Assembly: GCA_006937955.1 (NCBI GenBank)
Contig: SSNP01000383.1
Location: forward strand, 6,525-70,524
Length of the DNA stretch: 64,000 bases
Reading direction: 5' to 3'
Source of the DNA: Pachypanchax playfairii
Taxonomy: Eukaryota; Chordata; Actinopteri; Cyprinodontiformes; Aplocheilidae
The position numbers were made by a program, and so were the translations under genes. Each line of letters opens with the position of its first letter. Within the stretch, counting starts at the first letter, position 1. The notes beneath the pieces were generated by a model that saw only the letters and a program-made list of their open reading frames with translations, had not been told where the DNA came from and did no database searches. Positions 20,704 through 32,363 of the stretch are shown piece after piece.

Positions 20704-23700
20704 AAACTGAAATCACAAAAATAATAGATTCAGTCCTTTTTGATTATGTTTCTCTGACAAAACTTTTTTAGTAAAGTATGAGCAAAGCTAAGAACATCCT
20801 ATTCACATTCAAAGTCAAATACTGTACTTACCTGCAACAATCAAACGTGGTGTGTCAGGCAGCGTGACTGTCATCTGCACAATTGCAGGTGTGGCAGATG
20901 TTGGAGATTTTAAGGTTTTACGATGTTGGTAAAAGGTCACAGGTCATGCTGCAGGAGTCAGTGATCTAGATTTGCCCTGACTTGTAAAAACACTTCTGTC
21001 TTTATCTTAGACACCAATTGGTTTACGACTAGTTCCTGTTGTTTATCCACAGGAGTGATTGTTTATTCCACTCTGACTTTATTATCTGACCCACACTTGT
21101 TCCCCTCCCTTGCTTCCTCCAGATGGGAGGTGTCTTTGTGAATAAAAAGGCAATGCAGAGGTGAACACATCAGAATCGTCTCAACACCCTGGTTGGGGGA
21201 TTCTCCTTTGCAAAGCTCATTAAACCATACTCTGTGTCTGACTGATGGTCTTTTTGATAGTTATTTAACTTAGGGGTATTAAAATATCCTGACAGCAGAC
21301 TCCTTAAAAAGGCACAAAATCAAAATGAATTATTAGAAACATATTGATTAGCAATTGATGGACTACATTTTTTACAATAATGGAGAGATTTTGTATAAAG
21401 TAAGAAGTGTCTAACTAGGATATTGTTAAAACAGACACTGAAACTAAGATATTCTTACATCAGTTTGGATGATGAGGGCATCCAGTGGCTCCTTGAAGTG
21501 TGCCATTAAAACTTGAAGGATGTTTGAAGCAGTCACACTGCAGTCAGTCCTGAAGAGAACATCTTTCACGTCATCATTTGTAGGATTCCGTTTGAAGAAC
21601 TCCATGATGTTTCTGCCATGCTCTTCAAGAAAAGCCTCGATCTTTCGGACAATTGGAAAATCAGTCAGTACTTCAAAATGAGCGCACATGCTCCTTGGAA
21701 AGAACAAATATGGCCAATGTTGCTTCACATCTTGCAAGGCTGGCGGAGGATTTGCATTTATCATTTGGCGCTGCAAGTAATATGTCTTTTCCAGAAGTTT
21801 TAACACTTCTGCTCTTTCCAATCCTGAAGAACCTTCTCGAGAGAAGAGCTCCATCAACTTTTGTCTATCACCTTCTAGAGATGCCTCTGTCTCTTCAGGT
21901 GGAAGTTCAGGCTGCCACCGTGTGCAACCGTATGTGTCTGCAGGTCCTCGTTTGGGTTTTGGTTCCATTTGTAGCCTTTAATGCTCTGCGACGAGCAAGT
22001 GTGTTGTTTCTGTTTAAGTGTTCAATGCGTGTCTTTATTTGACACAGAAGAGATTCATAACCTGCCCCCACAGTGGTTTTGCCATCATCCATTGTATTCA
22101 TAAATGACCGGGGATACTGTCGCACTATGTCTCTTGCAATGATAAGACACTGGGCTCTGCTTGGATTCACCTCAATTTTTCGCATGTCATCAACCAGTAC
22201 ACGTATCATCTGTCTTCTATCTGCTGGTGTAGGCCTTTTTCCATTCTGGAGGCACATGTTTAGACTGGCAGTCATTTTTTCCCAGGTCACTTTAAAAGTT
22301 TCAGGCCAGTTTTTCACAGCAGGCAATGGTGATGTTGGAGGAGAGGACGTGGAACTGCTTGAGAGTGAGGAGCTCTGGTCCAGTGGAATGTATGAAGACA
22401 TCTGCAGTGGTGGGACAGAAATGGATGCGGGGTCTAGAATGGGGAAAATATTACATGTATATGGATCATTAACTGGTAGCATTTATCACTGTTATTGTTG
22501 CATTAGACACCATGCTTTTTCACTTTACCTAAAGAAGTATTAGTACATTATTTAGTCTCACAAACATATAATCATATGACAACCTCTACATTTGTCACAT
22601 TGCAATGTGGTGGTGTGTTGAATACTTTTTAAACATTAAACAAAATTTCTGCTTCAGTCTCATATTTCTGTGCAAAAGCTATCAAGGTGTGATTTCATCA
22701 GCACACCTCTGTACATTATGTTCAATAATCATATTTTTTTTTGTTTAGTCTTTTCATATAACAAAAAGTAAAACACTAAAATGAAATAGTTTTGTTAAAT
22801 TCATAGTTCCCTAAGGAATTTTGTTTTCTCACTGTATCTTTTCTTAGTGTTTTCCCCATCCTATGTGCTCTTCTGTTATAGCAGTTTATATACAGCATTT
22901 CATTTCATGTTATGTAGAAATTATTTTGAAAACAAGAGTCTAAACTCTCAAACTTTAATTACCTTTATGTTTCCAGGCAGCCAGAAGTTTTCTGAACTGA
23001 ATTGGCTTTATGAACTCTTCAATGTCTTGCTCTCTCACATATTGCAGGTCTTCCTCTGTTTCCACTCCTTGCTGTACCAACTTCTCCATCATACGACCTA
23101 GTGATTCAACAGGGATGCTGGGAAGTTCAGAGATGATGGCCTCCCTAATGACATCACTGGGCTCCAGCATCCTATAGAAATGGAAAGGAGTGATGAAGTG
23201 AGATCACTGGCAAGCCAAAAATATTATACTCTGGCAGAGGATAGTAGTCTAGTAACCTATTGTGTTCAGTGCAGACATAGAGTGTCCTGTGAGACAATAA
23301 ACCCCCTGATCAACAAGACGGACAGATTGGCATTTTTCGGTGACAAAATAGACAGAAGTAGCATTCTGGATCAAAATTAACTTAATTCTGCCAAAAACAA
23401 GTCCTGTTTTGAAAACGTTTATTTTTCTGAATATGCGGTTGCAGTTGGGTAGAGCACATTTGAAGGTCAAGTTTCGGACATTCTTATGAATTTTCATATG
23501 TCTCACGAATGCAAATTTAGTTTCACAGTGACGACTACACAGTTCACAAGGAAACATTTTGGTTAATGAAATAGGGAAAATGATTAGGTAACTTAATTTG
23601 TTCAAATAAAAAAGTAAATGTGTCGCCTAATTTTTTTTCTGTATAATTTAAGCTATTTAACTGTTATGGGGCTAATAGAACTGACAATGAAAACTCATTC

Positions 23701-23799
23701 AGCTTATAAACTAATCTTTGCAGCAGTCTGTTTAGCTTACTCTGTTGACAGCATGAAGGGCATCAAGCAACTACTGGAAGGCGGCTGGGCAGGTTTTCC

Positions 23800-24029
23800 T
23801 TAACTGCCTGGTTGTGACTTGCAGCAAAAAGCTGAAAAAATCCAACTTTGACAATGAAGGAAAAAAGTCTTGCAGGACTCGTTTTGCCTATGCAGAAAGA
23901 AAAAAAAAGACAGTTTGATTAAACTAATTACTTTTCTAACTTTATACCCACCAACAGAAACAACCAACATGTAATCAGTACCTTTCCATGCACAATCTTG
24001 TAGTAGGCAAGATCCACATTTACATGCAA
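23800..24029 (-). other. Two possible 5' exons of the TIR-element gene
   Basis: A 48-nt stretch (24029-23982) is framed by ttttttcag before it and gtactg after it. It reads LHVNVDLAYYKIVHGK without a stop. A second stretch begins at 23887 after ctgcatag and stays open in the same phase (AKRVLQDFFPSLSKLDFF..) up to a stop near 23770. In copy A the first one carries an extra 13 bases that break its frame. They lie upstream of the zinc-finger exon. I do not recognise the protein; they could also be a separate transcript. Confidence 0.4.
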
Positions 24030-24992
24030 CTGAAAAAAATCAGAGGAACTGACGGAAGCGCCGCTTCAGTGAGTTTATACCGTATCATTTCCGGTTCACT
24101 TATTACATCAAATAATAACAGCCTAGCAGCAGACCTTCTAGCTCCACCAACGAGGCAAGAAAAAAAAAGCTTTTCCAGAAAGACTGTCAAAAAAAGCGTT
24201 TGGACAAGGAAAAGAGTAAGAGAAAAGTCAAAGTCAACGCAGCGTTTGGAAGACGGCGCTGGCTCCAACACTTCGGGTCTACAGCCTGAGCTGTGCTCGC
24301 TGTCTCTGCTAGACGGCTGAGCTTTTTGTCTGTTTTGATGGTGATTTTTAGTTTTCCTCAAGACACAAGCTACATTTATTGCTACTGTATGTCTATCAAT
24401 GGTTGCTCTAACATTGTTTTCAGTCGAGGATTCACCTGCTCTGCGCGTGTAAATAACCAGCTTCCAGCCGATCGAGGCATAGCAACTGAGCACACAAACG
24501 CTGTTAGGGAAGGAAGCGGATGCTTCTAGGCTGTATTACATCTTCTGGCTTTCTCTGATTAGGAAAAAGTAATGTTCTCCCGCTTTAAGCTGTGCATGAA
24601 AACTTACCATTAATTTTTTCACGTGTATAGTTCTGAGTGCTGCTGAGACTTGCTAATTTAAGCTTAAGTCAGCTTGCAAAAACAAATGTCTTTGCTAGCT
24701 ATGCGCGCTATTAGAAACGGCAGAAAACGCAACAGAAACATCCTAAAAAAAACCCATTCTAAATCAGAATAAAAGGTGATTATAAAGTTACATTAACTTT
24801 ACAACATTAACTTTTACTTACTGACAGGGCGGAGGACGTCAGGCAGCTCCGGGGTCTGTGTGCAGCTGAGCTGGCTCGGTTGTGACCGGTTGTGACTGGT
24901 CGTGACTGACTGGCGTTGCAGCAGAGCCGCAACCTTGGCTGTGAGGAGGTCTCATAAAACACTTCTGTAGCTAAATGCAGAAAAAAAATGTT

Positions 24993-25238
24993 TTAAAGGG
25001 GAAGTTCGTTGTTTTTGTTATAACCTGGGCCTTATTTTTAGGATTAAATACGGCCATAGACTCTCCCAGACAATTTTTGTGGAGCTCAGAGCTGTTGCTC
25101 GTTTACTTAATATCCGACTACAATGAAACGGTCGGCTGGGTTAGCATGAGAGAAAAAAGCGCCGTCTGAGTCTATGACCGCAGTTAATCCTTAAAATGAG
25201 GCTCATGTTCTTAAAAAAAACACTAACTTTCACTTTAA
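24993..25238. mobile_element. TTAA-flanked MITE, 246 bp
   Basis: TTAA at 24993-24996 and 25235-25238, with ends aaggggaagttcg and cactaactttcact. The interior (ccttatttttaggattaaat then acggccatagactc) is related to the left arm of the MITE at 19632-20189. Confidence 0.7.
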
Positions 25239-25720
25239 TGTTGGTATAAGAAATGAATTAAGACAAAATGCTAACACATTCTAATTTTAGCTGTTAGCTT
25301 GCAAAAGCGACATTTTTAACAGTTCTGTTGTAGCAAGCCAAAAAACTCAAGGGGAGAAATCCTCAAATTCCCTCTCTGAATCAGGGGAAAAAGTGAATAA
25401 TGTTAACTCACTCTTTGAGCAGTCTAGAGGACCTCAGGTAGTTCCAGGAATCTGTGCAGTTGGTTGAGCATGTTTTCCTGTGACTGATGGTCTGCAGTTT
25501 CCCACTTTCGCGCTCTTTTCTTTCTCCTTCCCATAATGCTTAGCGGTTTACAGTTACATTTACAGTATTATTGTATTTAAAAATATATCCTCTGAATTTG
25601 CTGTAATCCACTTCTTTTCTCCCAGATTGCATTGCAGTTTACTGTATGATACTGTACAGTAGCAATACAGTATAATACTGTTCAGATTTAACTGTAAATT
25701 TACATCAAAGTCTTACAGTG

Positions 25721-25765
25721 TATGAACTGGCGCTTTATGAATAAAAACGAACTGAATTGAATGCG
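25721..25765 (+). repeat. LINE 3' end, continuation of 17389-17682
   Basis: tatgaactggcgctttatga followed by an a-rich tail is the last part of the LINE 3' UTR that the TIR element interrupted. Confidence 0.8.
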
Positions 25766-25769
25766 CACA

Positions 25770-27130
25770 CACTAACAGATAAACAGAGGAGTCAAGGATT
25801 AAGTCTGAAATCCATTTGCTCATCCCACTTCCACTAAAACCATGATCATAAAGTCATAGAAAAAGGTTTTTCCTTGCACTCACAGTCTGTCTTTGAGGGA
25901 TGGACAAAGGAATGAAAAGAACATTTAGCTGTGAGTTTGTGCTGCCAAAGAATTCCTCTGAAACATTAACACAAATAAAAGAAGCTCCAGATACATGAGC
26001 AAACAGCAATACACTGACAATTTACATGTAAATAAATCTCTGGTTATGACGTTTAGAAAAAAAGTCAGCAAAAGAAGTAAATAAGTGTAATTTAGGTCAA
26101 CATACTATGTTTCTGTCTAATTTATTTGCAGGATGCTCATGTCATGTGTCTGAGATATATGAGTGATAATGATGCAACATGAATTAATTGGTGTTTGAAG
26201 CATCTAGCCGCAGATTACTATAAACCCCATATGCATTGTGCATATATGTGTGTGTAGAATAAACCTCAAAGCTTTCACATGCACATGCAAACAGTATCTG
26301 TTTTACATGCGCTGATGGACTTCAGTTTAAATCCCCAGTTTGTAGGTTGGATTTAATCAACATTTCCCATTTGTTGAAGGATTGTAGGATTAATGTCCTC
26401 AGATTATTTCCCCCCTTTTAGAGTCTTGAGCCAGTGTTGTAATATAATAAAGCACTGCATCACAATTTAGGTCACTGTGCTGAGCAGATTTGTAAGATTT
26501 GAAAACCTTTTTCATGAGCTTTGTCCATAGTCTTGATGAGACGATACAACAGGGAATGGTTAGTTGTACTAGACAGATGTTGCTAAGAATAACATTTCTA
26601 AAATATTCTGTTCTAAAAGCTGTCAAGTTTACCCAAAACAATATTTTAAATCATATATTAATTTATAATGTAGAACTAGAGGAAAGTCAGGTGAGGTTAA
26701 GAATGTCTTGAAAACCAGGATTACATCCACCAATCTACATAATGTTCTCCTAATTTTTGTTCCATTGTTCTACAAACAGGTTAACAAGTGGAAGAAACTA
26801 ATTAAACCTGTCACAAAAAGTAAACTCATTGGTGTTTACTTCATTTATTTGTATGTAAGACAACTTTTTAGCAATAGACCTTATATTGTTGGAGTTAATA
26901 AACTGTTTAGTTTTGGCAGTGAAGATTAGGGAAGTTTTTCATTGGTTCTACACACAAATGCATCTTCCTTACAAATAGGGCATCACAAGGAAAACAAACA
27001 GGCCTTTATCTATTCTTACGTAGTGTTTAATGGATTGAATGATTGAAGTCTAAAGAAACAAGACATGCTGTTGATTTAACAACAATCAAAACAGTTAAAT
27101 TACACACAGTAGCATGTGTAAGAACCAAAC
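25770..27130. other. AT-rich stretch, no recognised feature
   Basis: Only short frames with no domain. No clear repeat ends. Confidence 0.45.
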
Positions 27131-27179
27131 AGCTGCAATGGCGTGGTATCATTTCCTCATATCATTCCACCAGCTGGGT

Positions 27180-27380
27180 CACACTTGGTTACGGATGGAA
27201 TCCCATTCAATCCTAGAAGTGTTCAATAGGGGTCAGGACTGGAGGTGGGCCATTCCATACTCTCCACTCCCAAATTCTGGAAGTGGCTTCTGAAAAAACC
27301 CAACCCCTTGTGGCAAGTTTTGTCATCTTGGAGGCCCAGCTGTACCGGGACAAAAAATCGGCCTGGGTATTTTGACTAGA
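27180..27380 (-). pseudogene. Tc1/mariner transposase relic
   Basis: On the minus strand the frame reads IWEWRVWNGPPPVLTPIEHF, close to the Tc1 motif around the third catalytic residue (WP..SPDLNPIEHLW). Only about 60 residues of the catalytic end are visible and they are degenerate. Confidence 0.5.
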
Positions 27381-27424
27381 GACCAGCCCACCAGGTTTTA
27401 CTAGAAAAGCCATAAAGCTTTTGA

Positions 27425-29248
27425 ATGAAAACAAACACTACTGTGACAATGACGTGCACCGTACTGTTGGTAGACTCATTTGAGGGAGCCTTTGTTGTAA
27501 ATGAATCAAGTAAAAATGATGGGCAACAAGAAGCATGTTTAATTGACTCAGGAGCCTCAAAACACATGACTTGGAATAAGGAAGCACTACAAAACTACCA
27601 GCAGTTTTCAGAACCACAAACTGTGAAACTCAGAGATGGGAGAGTAGTTGAGGTTTTAGGTTTGCAATGTATGATGTGTTGTATGTTCCAAAACTGTCCA
27701 TGAATCTTTTCTCAGTGGGAGCTGCTGCCAAGAAAGGAAACACAGTGAAGTTTAAAAGGAATCATTGTTACATAAGAGGAAAGAGTGGAGCCCTTCATGG
27801 AATGGGAACACAAAGATCTGACGGATTGTATCAGCTGGACATCGAGGGAAGCTGCACCAGTCATGGAGCATCAAGTGCATCTATACCGGCAAGTATGTGG
27901 CATCAGCGTCTAGGTCACACTACAAATCTGAAAAAAATGAAAAACTTGGTGAAAGGGGTTAACTTTGCAACGGAAGACGAGGACATTTTTTGTGAAGCTT
28001 GTGTTGAGGGCAAATTATCAAGAAAACCTAACGAACCAGTGGGAGAACTATGTTGAAAACGTAAGTTGCAGCTAGTACATAGTGACGTTTGTGGTCCTTT
28101 TCAAACTGAGTCACTAGGAGCAAGTTCAAAGAGTTTGAAAGAACCTTCTCAAATGAATGTGGACAGAGAGTAACAAGACTCAGAACAGACAATGGTGGGG
28201 AATACACATCTAAGGAGTTTCAACAATATTTGAAAGCTCAAGGCATCCACCACGAAATGACTGTGCCACACACACACCCCAGCAAAATGGTGTTGCAGAA
28301 AGAAAAAACAGAACTCTAGTTGAATCGGCTAGAAGTATGCTGTCACATGCAGAGCTGCCAAATGCATACTGGGCAGAAGCTGTCGCTACTGCAGCTTACA
28401 TACAGAACAGGTTGCCAACATCTGCATTAAAGAACGAAACACCCTATCAAAGATGGTATGGAAAAAAAACAGACATCAGCCATATGAAAGTATTTGGATG
28501 TATTGCTTACACTCATGTTCCAGATACGGAGAGAAAGAAGCTGGACAAAAAGGCAGTGAAAGTTTGTTTTCTGGGCTATGCAACCAATGCAAAAGGCTAC
28601 CGACTGTGGGATGAAGAGAAAAGTAAAATACTCATTCGTCGAGATGTGGTATTTAATGAAGCAAACTTTGAATGGAAACAAAATGAAAATGATCTCAGTT
28701 TGGGGAATGAGGTGACACTACACACAGATGAAAGACAAACAAGTACTGAGGAGACTGTTGTCAGTGAGGCTGCAAAAAGGGATCAACGGGTCAGAAAGCC
28801 TCCAAAGAGATATGGATATGAGGAGTTTGCTGATGTAGTTACAGTTGACCATTATGCAAGCATCTGTTGTTTCACAGAACCAACTACACTGGAAGAGGCG
28901 ATGTCAAGTCCAAATGCAAAGGAGTGGAACGAAGCAGCTGATTTGGAATATGAATCTCTGCTAGAAGATGGCACATGGGATTTAGTGGATTTACCGAACG
29001 ATCGCAAAGCAGTTGGATCAAGATGGGTCAAGTATCACAGTGATGGACAAGTGGAAAGATACTAGTGTAGACTTGTTGCTAAAGACTACTCACAGATTTA
29101 TGGTGCTGACTATGATGAAACATTCTCTCCAGTCGTACGATTTGATTCAATTCGTACATTGTTATCCTTCGCTGTGCAGAGCAATCTGAATGTGCATCAA
29201 ATGGATGTTGTAACGGCATTCCTGAATGGACATCTGGAAGAGGAAATG
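27425..29248 (+). pseudogene. Ty1/copia polyprotein, broken and 3' truncated
   Basis: In order: a protease with ACLIDSGASKHMTWN (27520-27570), a frameshift near 27670, the pre-integrase zinc region WHQRLGHT..CEACVEGK (27895-28020), and an integrase core broken over 28056-28330 (RTDNGGEYTSKEFQQYL still visible). A long frame (28337-29065) follows with YWAEAVATAAYIQNRLPT and KVFGCIAY. The RT begins EAMSSPNAKEWNEAADLEYE, has a stop at 29063-29065, continues as DETFSPVVRFDSIRTLL and QMDVVTAFLNGHLEE, and is cut at 29248. No LTR or gag was found on either side. Copia elements are rare in fish, so the family call is from the motif order. Confidence 0.88.
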
Positions 29249-31065
29249 TTTTTTTTGTTTTTTTTTTATTAACAAATTGAAAAAATTACAAAATCTCGTA
29301 CGGAATATAGCACTACATACAATGTCACAATAAATCAGAGAGCACAGAAAGTTATGCGTTTAAAAATACCACAACAAAATGAAAAACATTAAAATAAAAC
29401 TAGAAAAGTTCCTGAAGAAACTTTGAGAGGGATTGCCACTCTGTGCGGGACTCTCAAACCCTCAGCCAATCAGAAGGCTGCAATTTCTGACCCTCAGCAT
29501 GTGTGATAGCTGACAGACGCTGCAAACATGATGACAAGGCTGAAAGAGTCCAATTAATATGGTAGTGTATTGGGGATGTGTGATGAATTGAGAGATTTTC
29601 CAATAGAGTTCCAAAGGGGGCGTGGTTTATGGGGGATTCTGTTGCTATAGTAACCCAAAAATTAACACACACATGATGGTTCAGTTCTCCCGGTAGACCC
29701 GATCACTTTGATGTATTACATGTGCACCCACATCCCATAGTGTCTGCTGTGAGCTGACCGGGTGCGTTGATGGTGAATGGCATTGCTATGGCAATACGGT
29801 AAAAGATATGTCTAAGTTGCTTCAACATGTTATAGACCAAGGTCTACTGAGCACATAAAAGTTGGAATGAATGCTGTAGGTCAAAGCATGTCCGCACAGT
29901 AAGCAATCAAAAAGTGTAAATTTGACTCAATGCTGTTGCCATGGTAACCCAAAAATTAATGATCACATGATGGGTCACTTCTAATGATCATGCCAATTGC
30001 TTTGATATATGACATGAGGTGACAAATCCTATTGTGTGCCCTATAGGCTCACCGCGTGTGTTTGATGGCGAATGGCGTTGCCATGGCAACACATATGTGA
30101 AAGATCCTCTTGTATGTTATAGACCAATGTCAAGTGACCACAGATAAGGTGGAACAATGTCTGTAGGTCAGCGTGTATTTGTACAATAATCTCTCAAAAA
30201 GCGTCCATTTTAAGCATAATATAGGTCCTTTTAACATAGGATTTGAATACGGGGCGGGGTTTTTGGTGGATCATGTTGCCATGGTAACCCCAAATCCTTC
30301 AGAACCATGATAGAGCATCGCTGCTCATCAACACGGTCAGTTTGATGTGTCATTTGTGGGGTTATGTCTGACAGATGGGGCTGTAGGGCATTTTGGGTGG
30401 TGTTTTTGGCGAGCTGCGTTGCCATGGTAACCCCAAAATTCATTTAAACCCCATGGTTCACTTCTCCTTCCCTAACCGATCAATTTGACGTATCACACGT
30501 CATCACAGGTGGTTCTGTCTGCCCTATGTGTAAAACGGGTTATTCTGATGGCGTTTGACGTCACCACGGCCATGCGGTCTGAGTTTTGTACAAGATCTTT
30601 AAATCTAAAGTAGAACCATCCCTTGAGACCAGAAATGAGGTGGAACGGTGTCCGTAGGAGAAAGTATGTTGTCGCAGTAAGCTCTCGAAAAAGGTCATGT
30701 TTTTGGCGTTTTTTGGAGCGTTTTCCATTCACTTTCAATGGGAGGCGGGGTTTTTTGTGAATACCGTTGCCATGGCAACCCGAAACGCCATGAAACCAAG
30801 ATCAATCACATCGGGTTTCCAATCCGGTTCGTATGATACGCGTCATAAAGTTTTACGGTTTGGGCTGAGGGACGTTTCGGGGACGCTTTTTGGCGAGCTG
30901 CGCCGCCATGGTAACTCGGATCTGAAATAAAAGTAATTCCACACTTCCCGTGAACGAGCCGGTCGATTTGATGTATGAACCGCCTGGATCCGTCGCTCCG
31001 TTCGGGCCGCATTAATGTCTACGGAAGAATAATAAATAAATCTATAAATAAATAAAGAAATCTAG
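29249..31065. repeat. Diverged long tandem repeat array
   Basis: The phrase gttgccatggtaacccc (or close) recurs at about 29640, 29935, 30274, 30418, 30765 and 30902, each followed by ..tgatggttcact.. and ..gatcaatttgatgtatcac... A second phrase (gatggcgaatggcgttgcca then gtagaccaa.. and ggtggaacaatgtctgtagg) recurs at about 29786, 30061 and 30547. The array begins with a poly-T stretch right at the copia break and ends in an A-rich tail (aataataaataaat). No open frame of note. It looks like one composite element with internal repeats. Confidence 0.7.
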
Positions 31066-31336
31066 TCAGAGACCCGTTTAGAGGTGTAGATTAATAGGTT
31101 TGCCATTTGAATGGAGTCCTATGCAAATGCATTGCTTCAGGGGTCACAATATCTTATAATGTAAGGTTGTTATATCAATAGTCAATTATAAGGGCAGGAG
31201 CCAAGCCTCAGCACATTTGAAAATTTTTTCCACAGATGGATTTTTGAATTTTTAGGTTAATCAGAGGTGGGGTTCATTGTCAAATAAATGAAGAATCCCG
31301 TTGACTTCTTTTGTTTGACTGATATGTTTCTCAGCC

Positions 31337-31970
31337 AGAGCACCGAAGTTCCAGCTGATCAGCTGATGCTGCGTCTCTCTCTGTCTCTGTGTATCAGTTT
31401 GCCAGTGTGACGGATTTTCAGTCAGTCAGATCAGTGCAGCTGACTGCAGGATTCTGCATCGCGTCAAAACTGAAAAAATTCACTGAATAAGACAAATAGA
31501 CCATCGTGGCACAGACGTGTATAACTACCTTTTTGTGCTATAAAATACAGAAAACCACCTGTTTTAATCAACAGTATCAGCGTATTTGTCTGTGATCCGC
31601 GCCATTTTGAATGCGCGCAAAGCACTATGGAATATGCAGTCAATGCCCCATAATCACATTACAAACATCCTCATCATTTCAAAACAAAAATAGTTACAGT
31701 AAATGACAGAAGCCCCAACAGCTGACTAATAAATTTCAACACCAAACTGTTAAATGTAGATTAAAGTGAACAATCAAACCTGTAAACAATCCAACCTGAA
31801 CTCTGAAGGGTTTTTTACCAGTATTTTTACATTTTACTGGTTTCTCTTGATTTTTTCAACAATTAAAGGATTTTTATTGAACTAAATATAGAGCCAGGTA
31901 AAGTAAACAGACTGAATTTGAAGCTTGATGAAACCAAACACAAAGCAGAGGAGCTCAGAAGAGACACATT
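31337..31970. repeat. Dispersed repeat R, long copy
   Basis: It matches 52066-52475: gttccagctgatcagctgat, aggattctgcatcg, aaattcactgaataagacaa, then aacagctgactaataaattt and atagagccaggtaaagtaaa. This copy has about 195 extra bases (31517-31710) between the halves. No protein. Its wider family is not recognised. Confidence 0.75.
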
Positions 31971-32030
31971 TAAAAATGTGAGGACCAAGCAACAACCCTA
32001 GGTTCTCTTCTGAGAACCAGGCCAAAAATA

Positions 32031-32363
32031 TTATGTGCACCCCTGCATTAAGATATATTTTGCATTGAATATTTCAACAGTTATCATTAACCAATTACCT
32101 TCTTGATCAAATACATGATCGATGACATTCCCTTTAAATCTGTTGAACATAACCATGACGCCAGCTGAATGTGAAGTTTCATGTGCCAAAAACATAGAGC
32201 CCCCCCATTGTGTTTTCCAAAACGTTTCATCATTTTTTTGTGAATGAGTCTCCTGCAAAAAAATTATCTCCGCTTTCTGCTCTTTGCAAAAAAGAAAAAT
32301 AACCTTATGTTTCGTATTCTGTTTGAGACCCCGAACATTAATGGATACAAAAGAAAAAGACAT
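32031..32363 (-). pseudogene. L1-type endonuclease, N-terminal fragment
   Basis: From the Met at 32363 the minus frame reads SFVSINVRGLKQNTKHKVIF, then EIIFLQETHSQKNDE and GGSMFLAHETSHSAGVMVMF. These are the Asn (INVRGL) and Glu (LQETH) motifs of L1/Tx1-clade APE endonucleases. It is open for about 110 residues and then the similarity ends at the repeat to its left. The RT is absent. Confidence 0.8.

Larger units (their letters stand above)
18887..23557 (-). pseudogene. C2H2 zinc finger + SAM-domain gene (SAMD3-like family), multi-exon
   Basis: Exons on the minus strand: (1) from ATG 23557, MFPCELCSRHCETKFAFVRH..IH and CALPNCNRIFRK, two zinc-finger-like motifs. (2) 23173-22962, a SAM-like domain (..GVETEEDLQYVREQDIEEF) with a GT donor. 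(3) 22433-21459, entered in phase (GAC split across the intron); a Ser/Thr/Pro linker, WPETFKVTWEK, and after a one-base frameshift at about 21970, WPYLFFPRSMCAHFEVLTDF. (4) about 20905-20832. (5) 19471-19320, FYNFNLQYQHEA..LEFIQR. (6) 19049-18887, INPERGTKV..DFKWDFV and stop, in phase with exon 5. The frameshift and a phase mismatch between exons 4 and 5 suggest decay. The family is SAMD3-like from memory; its biochemical role is unknown. Confidence 0.75.
17683..25720 (-). mobile_element. 8.0-kb CACTG-end TIR element carrying a C2H2/SAM gene (copy B)
   Basis: The left end cactgtaagacttt and right end aaagtcttacagtg (25707-25720) are perfect 14-bp inverted repeats. The flanks are TA (17681-17682 and 25721-25722). 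Joining the flanks over one TA gives an uninterrupted LINE 3' UTR (..gacttttgatatgaactggc..), so both ends are well set. Subterminal ends are rich in tactgtaaatttacag motifs on both sides. The visible gene content is one multi-exon gene on the minus strand; no DDE transposase motif was found. CACTG ends with dense subterminal repeats suggest the CACTA/EnSpm group, but the 2-bp TA duplication is not its usual 3 bp. Confidence 0.85.

Noticed and set aside
21444..23170. SAM gene as an ordinary host gene that happens to be near repeats
   Set aside because: Its first and last visible exons both fall inside the perfect inverted ends, and an element copy with the same ends lacking the gene exists. 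It remains possible that a host gene was captured in the past.
17683..25720. Tc1/mariner membership of the TIR element because of the TA duplication
   Set aside because: The ends CACTGTAAG and dense subterminal repeats are unlike Tc1 and no Tc1-type transposase is inside. The TA alone does not decide it, so the superfamily is left open with CACTA-like as the leading idea.
29249..31065. CRISPR-like array
   Set aside because: Boxes are spaced irregularly at 140-350 bp, are diverged, and the setting is a vertebrate-type genome.
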